The position numbers and the translations under genes are program-made. Below, one piece after another: positions 33,716 to 41,276 of a DNA stretch of 64,000 nucleotides; the stretch's first letter is position 1; each line of letters begins with the position of its first letter. The DNA is from an uncultured Lachnospiraceae bacterium (GTDB lineage: Bacteria > Bacillota > Clostridia > Lachnospirales > Lachnospiraceae): positions 1 to 64,000 of the forward strand of contig CACZBW010000017.1 in assembly GCA_902779575.1 (NCBI GenBank), read 5' to 3'. The notes beneath the pieces were generated by a model that was given only the letters and a program-made list of their open reading frames with translations, was not told the DNA's origin and searched no databases.

Positions 33716-36646
33716 ATGAATATCTCGGGCTTACAGGCTTATGAATTGCTTCAGCAGGAAACGCTGACGGATATCCGCTCGGAAGGATATCTTCTCCGCC
33801 ACAAAAAGAGCGGGGCAAGGATCATGCTGATCAAAAATGAAGATGACAATAAAGTATTCAACATTGCTTTCCGCACGACCCCTTCGGATTCAACAGGAGT
33901 TGCGCATATCATAGAACATACAGTGCTCTGCGGCAGTGAAAAGTATCCTTCAAAAGATCCTTTTGTCGAGCTTGTGAAGGGTTCCATGAATACCTTTCTG
34001 AACGCCATGACATACCCGGACAAGACCATGTATCCGGTGGCAAGCTGCAATGACCAGGATTTCCGCAATCTGATGGATGTCTATCTGGATGCGGTATTTC
34101 ATCCGAATATCTACAGAAATGAGCTGATTTTCAGGCAGGAAGGCTGGAGCTATCAGCTGGAAGACGCCGAGGATGAACTCGTTTATAACGGAGTCGTCTA
34201 CAATGAGATGAAGGGAGCTTATTCCTCGCCGGATGATGTGCTGGAAAGACAGATTATGGCTTCTCTTTTTCCGGATACGACCTATGGCGTTGATTCCGGC
34301 GGAGATCCAGAGTGCATTCCGGATCTGACATACGAAGCCTATCTGGATTTTCACAGGACATATTACCATCCCTGCAATTCCTGGATTTACCTGTACGGCA
34401 ATATGGATTTTGAGGAACGCCTGATTTATCTGGACCGGGAATATCTGTCAAAGTACGATGCCGTAAAATCAGATACCGGGGTAAAACTGCAGAAGAGCTT
34501 CACGGAGCCCGTTGCGCTTAAGACCCGCTATCCGATCGGGGAAAATGATCCGCTTACGGATCATACTTATCTGACCTATAATGTTGTGATCGGCGAAAGC
34601 ACGGATACCAGGCTGACGGGAGCCTGCGCGGTTCTGGAGTATGTCCTTCTGGAAGCCTCCGGAGCCCCGCTGAAGAAGGCCCTTCTTGACGCCGGCATTG
34701 GGAAAGACGTTTACGGCTCCTATGATTCGGGAATCCGGCAGCCGGTATTCTCCATCGTCGCGAAAAATGCGAATGAATCAGATAAAGAGCGCTTCCGCGG
34801 GCTGATACGGGAGACGCTTACAAAACTCGCTGATGAAGGACTGAATCCGAAGTCGCTTGAGGCGGCGATCAATTCGATGGAGTTCAAGTACAGGGAAGCG
34901 GACTTCGGCGGTTATCCGAAAGGCCTTTTCTATTCGATCGATGTGCTGGACAGCTGGCTGCACCGGGAAGATCTGCCCTTTGCCTATCTGAAGCAGATCG
35001 AGGATTACAGATTTCTGCGGGAACAGATCGGGACCGGCTATTATGAAAGCCTGATCCGCACTTATTTTCTGGAAAACCCGCATGCTTCCTTCCTTATTTC
35101 CTGCCCGGCCAGGGGGATCGTCGCGGAAGCGGAGGCGGCAGCAGGAGAGAAGCTGGCCCGTTTCAGGGCGTCCCTGAGTCAGGAGGAGGAAAAGAAGCTG
35201 ATTCTGGAGACGGAGAAGCTCCGGATTTTCCAGGAGACACCTTCTTCGCAGGAAGAGCTGGAAAAAATACCGATGCTGGAGAGAAAAGATCTGAAGCGCA
35301 GGGTCAGACCTTTTCATAACCATGAATATGAAAAAAGCGGCGTGATACTGGTCCATCATGATTATCAGGCCAATGGAATCGCTTATATCACCCTGCTGCT
35401 GGACGCCTCTTCCATTCCGCAGGAGGAGTATCCTTATCTGGGAATTCTGAAAAATGTTCTCGGGGAGGTGGACACGGAGCATTACAGTTACGATGACCTG
35501 TCAACGGAAATCAACCGGAGGACGGGAGGTATCGTTCCCGGGATCAGCATCTTCCAGCATCCGGATGACGCGAAATGCATGAAGGCGGCGCTGGGGCTCA
35601 AAATCGCGGTCCTGCCCGGGGAGATCGGATTTGCTTTTGAGATTGCGAAGGAGATTCTTTTCAGCTCAAAGCTCCGGGATGAGAAAAGGCTTCGCGAGAT
35701 TCTTCAGAGATTGAAAACCAGGACCTATGCGCATCTGACTTCCGCGGGGCATTCCACCGCGGCCGGGCGCGCCATGAGCGGTTTCTCGGCTGAGAATCTT
35801 TTTTCCGACGCGATCGGAGGAGTAACCTTCTACCAGACTTTAGCCGGCTATGAGGATGCCTTTGATGAAAAGAAAGAAGAGCTGGAGAAGAAACTTGAAA
35901 CCGTCCTTGGCAGGCTTCTCAAAAAAGATGGCTTCCTGGTCAGCTTTACGGGGGATGAACAATATCTTGACGGGATTCTGGATCAGGCGGTCTGCCTTGC
36001 CGGCAGGCTTCAGGACGGGGATTCAGGCAAAACGGAACGGATTGCCTGGATCAGGGATCTGCGCTATACGGTCAGGCGGGAAGGTTTTCTGAATCCTTCC
36101 AAGGTCCAGTATGTTGCCCAGGCCGGGACTTTTTCCGGCTCAGGGCTCAGCTATACCGGCGCACTGGCGGTCCTGAAGGTGATCCTGGACTATGATTATC
36201 TCTGGACAAATCTGCGCGTGGTCGGGGGAGCTTACGGATGCGGTTCCTCCTTCGGCAGAAACGGAAGTTCCGTATTTTATTCCTACAGGGATCCGCATCT
36301 GAGAAACACGCTGAGAGTGATCAGCGGGATCGCGGATTATGTAAAGGATTTTTCCGTGGATGAGCGGGATATGACGAAATACGTGATCGGGACAGTTTCC
36401 GGTTTTGATACGCCGCTGACGCCGAGGACGGCAGGCATCCGATCCCTTTCCGCCTGGGTTACGGGGGTGGAAACGGAACGTCTCCAGAAAGAGCGCGATC
36501 AGGTGCTGGACGCGACGGCGGAAGATATCCGCGCGCTGCAGCCATACCTTGAGGCGATTCTCGAAAGCAGCACCATATGCGCGGTGGGAAGCGAAGAGAA
36601 GTTAAACAGTGAGAAAGACCTCTTTGACAAAGTGCTGGCACTCTGA
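33716..36646 (+). CDS. M16C family zinc metalloprotease (PreP/insulinase-like)
   Basis: 976 residues, the size of single-chain M16C peptidases that enclose and degrade unfolded peptides. The inverted zinc motif H64-x-x-E67-H68 (VAHIIEHTVLCGS) is intact, with the distal ligand region NGVVYNEMKGAYSSPDDVLE about 85 residues later. The mid-protein M16C-associated domain spans roughly 460-700, and the C-terminal halves (LRVVGGAYGCGSSFGRNGSS) carry the substrate-binding Arg/Tyr region (FYSYRDPHL). No signal peptide, so cytoplasmic. The ATG at 33716 has a weak GGAAAGG at a longer distance. It follows a terminator and precedes era by ~150 bases. Confidence 0.94.
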   Translation: MNISGLQAYELLQQETLTDIRSEGYLLRHKKSGARIMLIKNEDDNKVFNIAFRTTPSDSTGVAHIIEHTVLCGSEKYPSKDPFVELVKGSMNTFLNAMTYPDKTMYPVASCNDQDFRNLMDVYLDAVFHPNIYRNELIFRQEGWSYQLEDAEDELVYNGVVYNEMKGAYSSPDDVLERQIMASLFPDTTYGVDSGGDPECIPDLTYEAYLDFHRTYYHPCNSWIYLYGNMDFEERLIYLDREYLSKYDAVKSDTGVKLQKSFTEPVALKTRYPIGENDPLTDHTYLTYNVVIGESTDTRLTGACAVLEYVLLEASGAPLKKALLDAGIGKDVYGSYDSGIRQPVFSIVAKNANESDKERFRGLIRETLTKLADEGLNPKSLEAAINSMEFKYREADFGGYPKGLFYSIDVLDSWLHREDLPFAYLKQIEDYRFLREQIGTGYYESLIRTYFLENPHASFLISCPARGIVAEAEAAAGEKLARFRASLSQEEEKKLILETEKLRIFQETPSSQEELEKIPMLERKDLKRRVRPFHNHEYEKSGVILVHHDYQANGIAYITLLLDASSIPQEEYPYLGILKNVLGEVDTEHYSYDDLSTEINRRTGGIVPGISIFQHPDDAKCMKAALGLKIAVLPGEIGFAFEIAKEILFSSKLRDEKRLREILQRLKTRTYAHLTSAGHSTAAGRAMSGFSAENLFSDAIGGVTFYQTLAGYEDAFDEKKEELEKKLETVLGRLLKKDGFLVSFTGDEQYLDGILDQAVCLAGRLQDGDSGKTERIAWIRDLRYTVRREGFLNPSKVQYVAQAGTFSGSGLSYTGALAVLKVILDYDYLWTNLRVVGGAYGCGSSFGRNGSSVFYSYRDPHLRNTLRVISGIADYVKDFSVDERDMTKYVIGTVSGFDTPLTPRTAGIRSLSAWVTGVETERLQKERDQVLDATAEDIRALQPYLEAILESSTICAVGSEEKLNSEKDLFDKVLAL

Positions 36647-36800
36647 TACCGGCCGGTGCATTCCCGTGATTTCAGTTTCGGGTAAGCATAATGCAGATAA
36701 CAGGGCGCCGGCGTATTACAGAAGCTGCTTTCGGATGAATCTGACTGCGGGCAGGCCGGCCTGAGATGATTTTGTGCCGGCGATAGAAACAGGAGACAAG

Positions 36801-37769
36801 ATGACAAAGAAGAGTTTTAAGTGCGGATTTGTCGGAATAGCCGGACGTCCGAATGTGGGGAAATCCACTCTCATGAATCACCTGATCGGACAGAAGATCG
36901 CGATCACTTCCGGGAAACCGCAGACGACCCGCAGCAGAATCCAGACGGTTTATACGGATGAAAGCTGCCAGATTATTTTTCTGGATACTCCGGGCATCCA
37001 CAAGGCGAAGAACCGTCTGGGCGAATATATGGATGAAGTCGCGCTCGCTGTTCTGTCCGAGGTGGATGTGATTCTCTGGCTGGTAGAGCCGAGTGATTTC
37101 AGCGGCGAGGGTGAGAAATTCATTGCCCGCCAGCTGAAACTTGCCGGAAAACCGGTGATTCTTGTCATGAACAAGATTGATACCGTGGACCGGAAAAAAC
37201 TTCCGCGCTTTATGGACCTGTACCGCAGTCTCTATCCTTTTGACGAGATCGTACCGGTATCCGCTCTGAGAAACATCAATACAGAGAGTGTACTGGAAGC
37301 GATTAAAGCCCGTCTTCCGGAAGGGCATGCCTTCTATGACGAAGATACCGTGACAGATCAGACCATGCGGCAGATCGCCGGCGAGATCATCCGGGAAAAA
37401 GCGCTCAGATGCCTGAATGAGGAAGTTCCCCACGGAATTGCCGTAGAGATCAGCTCCATGAAAGAACGAAAAAAGAGAAAAAGCGCCGCTCCTGGAGAAA
37501 CCCGTCCGGAAGATGTGCCATATGAGGATCCCGATACAATCTGGGATATCGAAGCAAATCTGATCACAGAGAAGGATTCCCATAAAGGCATCATCATCGG
37601 CAAAGGCGGAAGTATGCTCAAAAAGATCGGAACCCAGGCGCGCCGCGGGATCGAAGAGATGACCGGAGCCCAGGTGAATCTGAAGCTTTTTGTGAAGGTA
37701 AGACCGGACTGGAGAGACAATCCGCAGCTGATGCGGACCCTCGGCTACGATCTGAAAAGCAGGAGATGA
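36801..37769 (+). CDS. era: GTPase Era
   Basis: 322 residues. Era binds 16S rRNA 3' end and helps 30S assembly. G1 is GRPNVGKST (15-23), switch region KPQTTRSRIQ, G3 DTPGIHKAKNRLGEYM, G4 NKID and G5 VSAL. The KH domain GIIIGKGGSMLKKIGTQAR follows. Between the GTPase and KH parts there is an extra ~20-residue charged insert (KKRKSAAPGETRPEDVPYED) that most Era proteins lack. The ATG at 36801 is preceded by AGGAGACAAG, which decides against the in-frame GTG at 36774. era-recO order is typical for Firmicutes. Confidence 0.95.
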   Translation: MTKKSFKCGFVGIAGRPNVGKSTLMNHLIGQKIAITSGKPQTTRSRIQTVYTDESCQIIFLDTPGIHKAKNRLGEYMDEVALAVLSEVDVILWLVEPSDFSGEGEKFIARQLKLAGKPVILVMNKIDTVDRKKLPRFMDLYRSLYPFDEIVPVSALRNINTESVLEAIKARLPEGHAFYDEDTVTDQTMRQIAGEIIREKALRCLNEEVPHGIAVEISSMKERKKRKSAAPGETRPEDVPYEDPDTIWDIEANLITEKDSHKGIIIGKGGSMLKKIGTQARRGIEEMTGAQVNLKLFVKVRPDWRDNPQLMRTLGYDLKSRR

Positions 37770-37884
37770 GAGTGTTTTCGCGCCCTGCGCATTCTTCGTT
37801 TTGTTTTAAGCATCTGCTGATCGCTCTGCCGTCGGACGGCGGCAGGGCAGGAACGCCGGAATGATAAAAGCGGAGGAACAGAGA

Positions 37885-38541
37885 GTGAGCGTCCAGACAG
37901 AGCTGACCGGAATGGTGCTGTCCGCGGCACCGGCGGGCGAATATGACAGAAGGATTGTTCTGCTGACGAAGGAGCGCGGCAAGATCTCTGCCTTTGCAAG
38001 GAGCGCCAGGAAACCCGGGAGCGTGCTTCTGGCGGCGACGGTTCCTTTTACTTTCGGAACCTTTCATCTGTATGAGGGCAGAGATTCCTACAGCTGCGTT
38101 TCCGCAAATGTGAAGAATTATTTCGCAAAACTGAAACAGGATTTTACAGGAGCATACTACGGTTTCTATTTTATGGAGTTCGCGGACTATTACGGGAGAG
38201 AAAATCTGGATGCGGGTGATATGCTGAACCTGCTGTATATTTCTCTGCTGGCCCTGGAGAATGAAAAACTCCCGGACCGCCTGGTGCGCTATGCCTTTGA
38301 GGTACGTCTTATGGTGCAGGGGGGGGAGTTCCCCCAGGAAGTCACGCAGGATAAAAATCTTCATCCCGCCGCGAGATATGCTTTCTATTATATGATCACC
38401 GCCCCTCTCAAAAGGCTGTTTTCCTTTTCCGTCACGGATGAAGTGATGGAGGAGATCGCAGGGAGGCAGGATCAGATCCGCAGAAGATATGTCGACCGGA
38501 CATTCCGGTCGCTGGAAATACTGAAAACCGTGATAGGTTAA
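37885..38541 (+). CDS. recO: DNA repair protein RecO
   Basis: 218 residues. RecO loads RecA with RecR in recombination repair. The N-terminal OB fold is seen in LTGMVLSAAPAGEYDRRIVLLTKERGKISAFARSARKP (about 7-45), then SVLLAATVPFTFGTFHLYEG, followed by the helical C-terminal domain. The zinc-binding cysteines that many RecO proteins have are missing. The GTG at 37885 is chosen because a perfect GGAGG sits 8 bases upstream and the family N-terminus begins right after; an in-frame ATG at 37861 (8 codons earlier) would put GGAGG inside the coding sequence. Confidence 0.88.
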   Translation: MSVQTELTGMVLSAAPAGEYDRRIVLLTKERGKISAFARSARKPGSVLLAATVPFTFGTFHLYEGRDSYSCVSANVKNYFAKLKQDFTGAYYGFYFMEFADYYGRENLDAGDMLNLLYISLLALENEKLPDRLVRYAFEVRLMVQGGEFPQEVTQDKNLHPAARYAFYYMITAPLKRLFSFSVTDEVMEEIAGRQDQIRRRYVDRTFRSLEILKTVIG

Positions 38542-38548
38542 TGCGGGG

Positions 38549-38620
38549 CGTGAACAGGAACACAGGAGTGCAGGCACGCGAACTGGAACCTGATTTCAGA
38601 CTGGCCGTGAACAGGAACAC
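38549..38620. repeat. Shortened palindromic element, copy C
   Basis: GAACCTGATTTCAGACTGGCCGTGAACAG matches the right end of copies A and B. The identical 15-mer CGTGAACAGGAACAC occurs at 38549-38563 and 38606-38620. The middle of the full element is missing, so this looks like an internal-deletion derivative. Confidence 0.6.
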
Positions 38621-38637
38621 TGTGTTGCACATTTCTG

Positions 38638-38666
38638 TTGAAAATGGGAAATACACACGTTATAAT
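38638..38666 (+). promoter_or_regulatory. Promoter of the lipoprotein-glyQS operon
   Basis: TTGAAA (38638-38643) and TATAAT (38661-38666), spacer 17, about 33 bases before the lipoprotein start. Confidence 0.8.
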
Positions 38667-38698
38667 TGACTGGATTATGCGGGGAGGACAGAGAAAGT

Positions 38699-39514
38699 AT
38701 GAGGAGAGCGGAAATCGGCATATGCGCGGCAGCCGCGGCTGCGGCCTGTATCCTGACGGGGTGCAGTATGCTGGATCAGGTCGTGGGGGCTGACGACTGG
38801 AAGAGCTGGAAGCCGGCTGTGACCACGCTGCAGGTTTACCAGGACGGAAGCCTGACGGAGACGATCCTTGATACTCTGAATCAGTCCTATTACGATGCAG
38901 ATGAACTGCAGGACATGGTTGCCCGGTCTGTCCGCCTCTATAATGAAGACGCGGGGAAAGCAGCGCTGAATGTGACGGAGTATACGGTGGAGCAGCAGGA
39001 TCTGAAGCTGGTGATTCAGTATGCTTCCGGGGAGGATTACCGCTCCTACAATCAGCTTGTCTTTTTCGACGGTTCCATGCTGGAGGCGGAGATGGAAGGT
39101 TTTCTTTTTGCCAACTCCTTCCGCAGAGTTGAGCGTGGAAAGGTCGTGCAGGAAGATGTTCCGAATGCGGAGGTCCTTGCCCGCAAGGAGTACCGGGTGA
39201 CAATAACCGATGCGGGCCATGCGGTTCAGGTTCCGGGAAAGATCTGCTACGTCAGCGGCAACGCGGAGCCGGTGAACAGCCATGCTGCCCAGCCGCTTAA
39301 GGAAAAGCCTGAAAAACAGGCTGAGAAAGAGACGGACGCGGGGCTGCTGCTGCCGTCCAACGCGGTTTACAGGAAACCGGAGCCTGCAACAGAGAAAAAG
39401 CCGGAGCTGTCCGGGGAGGAAAAGGACCGCAGTTACATTTACGTCCTGTACGAGAAGGATCCGGAGGAAACCGGAAGGGATGTGCTGCAGGCGCTTGTTA
39501 ATAAAAAGGAGTGA
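38699..39514 (+). CDS. Putative lipoprotein, function unknown
   Basis: 271 residues. A lipobox L19-T-G-C22 follows an Ala-rich hydrophobic segment, so it should be lipid-anchored on the outer face of the membrane. The mature part begins with aromatic [21 protein letters not shown], contains an alpha/beta region up to about residue 190, then a Lys/Glu/Pro-rich linker ([18 protein letters not shown]) and a short C-terminal segment ending [19 protein letters not shown]. No family recognised. GGGGAGGA lies before the ATG at 38699; the in-frame start at 38666 has no binding site and would break the signal. glyQS follows 10 bases later and seems to share its transcript, an odd partnership. Confidence 0.82.
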   Translation: MRRAEIGICAAAAAAACILTGCSMLDQVVGADDWKSWKPAVTTLQVYQDGSLTETILDTLNQSYYDADELQDMVARSVRLYNEDAGKAALNVTEYTVEQQDLKLVIQYASGEDYRSYNQLVFFDGSMLEAEMEGFLFANSFRRVERGKVVQEDVPNAEVLARKEYRVTITDAGHAVQVPGKICYVSGNAEPVNSHAAQPLKEKPEKQAEKETDAGLLLPSNAVYRKPEPATEKKPELSGEEKDRSYIYVLYEKDPEETGRDVLQALVNKKE

Positions 39515-39524
39515 GGACAGGAAC

Positions 39525-40919
39525 ATGGAAAAAACGATGGATAAGATTGTCGCACTTGCCAAGAACCGGGGCTTTGTCTATCCGGGATCCGAGATCTACG
39601 GCGGACTGGCCAACACCTGGGATTACGGCAATCTTGGCGTGGAACTCAAGAACAACGTAAAGAAGGCCTGGTGGCAGAAATTTGTTCAGGAGAGTCCCTG
39701 GAACGTCGGCGTTGACTGCGCGATTCTCATGAATACGCAGACCTGGGTGGCTTCCGGCCATGTGGGAGGTTTTTCAGATCCCCTTATGGACTGCAGGGAA
39801 TGCCATGAACGGTTCCGTGCGGATAAACTGATCGAGGATTACTGCCAGGAGAAGGGCATCACGCTTGACAAGCCGGTAGACGCCATGAGCCAGAGCGAGA
39901 TGAAGGAGTTTATCGAGCAGAATTCCGTTCCCTGCCCGTCCTGCGGCAAGCATAATTTTACGGATATCCGTCAGTTCAATCTGATGTTCAAGACCTTCCA
40001 GGGCGTAACGGAGGACGCGAAGAACGTCGTCTATCTCCGTCCGGAGACCGCCCAGGGTATTTTCGTAAACTTTAAGAATGTGCAGCGGACCTCCCGCAAG
40101 AAGATTCCGTTCGGAATCGGCCAGATCGGCAAGAGCTTCCGGAATGAGATCACGCCCGGAAACTTTACCTTCCGTACCCGTGAGTTTGAGCAGATGGAGC
40201 TGGAATTCTTCTGCAAGCCCGGCACAGATCTGGAATGGTTTGACTACTGGAGAAGTTTCTGCAAGAACTGGCTCCTGACTCTGGGCATCAAACCGGAAGA
40301 GCTTCGCGCGCGCGACCATGATCCGGCTGAGCTGGCCTTCTATTCTAAGGGAACCACCGACCTCGAGTTCCTCTTCCCCTTCGGATGGGGCGAACTGTGG
40401 GGCATCGCGGACCGTACGGATTATGACCTTGGCCGCCATCAGGAGACCTCCGGCCAGGATATGAGCTACTTTGACGATACGACAAATGAGAAGTATATTC
40501 CATACGTCATCGAGCCTTCGCTTGGTGCGGACCGCGTTGTTCTTGCCTTCCTGTGCGCGGCTTATGACGAGGAAGTGCTGGACGCAGAGAAAAATGACGT
40601 CCGCACCGTGCTTCATTTCCATCCGGCCCTTGCGCCTGTAAAGATTGCTGTCCTGCCGCTGAGCAAGAAGCTGGCGGAACCGGCTGCAAAGATCTATGAG
40701 CAGCTGTCAAAGAAGTACAACTGCGAGTTTGATGACCGCGGAGCGATCGGAAAGAGATACAGGAGAGAGGATGAGATCGGAACTCCCTTCTGCGTCACCT
40801 ATGACTTTGATTCCGAGACGGACGGCGCGGTGACGATCCGCTACCGTGACAGCATGGAGCAGGTACGCGTGAAGATCGATGAGCTCGATCAGTGGTTTGA
40901 CGGCAAGTTCTCCTTCTGA
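39525..40919 (+). CDS. glyS: Glycine--tRNA ligase, dimeric (alpha2) type
   Basis: 464 residues. Class II enzyme charging tRNA-Gly. Motif 1 region [19 protein letters not shown] starts at about 17, motif 2 is in [15 protein letters not shown] and [13 protein letters not shown], motif 3 [15 protein letters not shown], and the anticodon-binding domain starts near [11 protein letters not shown]. The CRECHERF...CPSCGKHN pairs are the zinc-like insertion. It is the one-chain GlyQS form, not the alpha/beta form. AGGAGTGAGGACAGGAAC precedes the ATG. No T-box was found upstream; the gene is read from the promoter before the lipoprotein. Confidence 0.97.
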   Translation: MEKTMDKIVALAKNRGFVYPGSEIYGGLANTWDYGNLGVELKNNVKKAWWQKFVQESPWNVGVDCAILMNTQTWVASGHVGGFSDPLMDCRECHERFRADKLIEDYCQEKGITLDKPVDAMSQSEMKEFIEQNSVPCPSCGKHNFTDIRQFNLMFKTFQGVTEDAKNVVYLRPETAQGIFVNFKNVQRTSRKKIPFGIGQIGKSFRNEITPGNFTFRTREFEQMELEFFCKPGTDLEWFDYWRSFCKNWLLTLGIKPEELRARDHDPAELAFYSKGTTDLEFLFPFGWGELWGIADRTDYDLGRHQETSGQDMSYFDDTTNEKYIPYVIEPSLGADRVVLAFLCAAYDEEVLDAEKNDVRTVLHFHPALAPVKIAVLPLSKKLAEPAAKIYEQLSKKYNCEFDDRGAIGKRYRREDEIGTPFCVTYDFDSETDGAVTIRYRDSMEQVRVKIDELDQWFDGKFSF

Positions 40920-40943
40920 AATCTGCAGCTTCAATAAAATGAT

Positions 40944-40982
40944 GGTCCCTGCCGGGAGTTCTGTTCCGGCAGGGACTTTTTT
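40944..40982 (+). terminator. Terminator after glyS
   Basis: GTCCCTGCCGG pairs with CCGGCAGGGAC around a 10-base loop, then TTTTTT. Confidence 0.93.
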
Positions 40983-41024
40983 ACGTTAAATAAAAGTCAT
41001 ATGGCGGAAAGCGCATTCTCCGTA

Positions 41025-41053
41025 TAGACAAAAGTTTGAGCAAATTGTATAAT
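41025..41053 (+). promoter_or_regulatory. Promoter of ppdK
   Basis: TAGACA (41025-41030) and TATAAT (41048-41053) with a 17-base spacer, giving a leader of about 215 bases before the start codon. Confidence 0.72.
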
Positions 41054-41117
41054 CAAGTAGTTAGACAATAAGGTCGGTTTTTACGGCCTGTATGACTGCG
41101 CTTACAGTTTTTGGCCG

Positions 41118-41171
41118 CGCCGCGGGATCAGACACCTGACCGGGGACAGGCGGATGCCTGATCCCGCGGCG
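41118..41171 (+). promoter_or_regulatory. Large GC-rich stem-loop in the ppdK leader
   Basis: CGCCGCGGGATCAG (41118-41131) and CTGATCCCGCGGCG (41158-41171) are a perfect 14-bp inverted repeat with a 26-base loop that has its own CCTG/CAGG pairing. No T run follows. It lies in the predicted untranslated leader, so it may be an RNA control element or a protein operator. Confidence 0.6.
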
Positions 41172-41276
41172 AAGCCGCACAGAGTTACGGCAGCAGCTGT
41201 GACGCGTCCGCGCGGTTTTCGGGCAGCGGCGTCCGGCAGCGGAGACACTTGAAATTTCATATTCAGGAGGAAAAAG

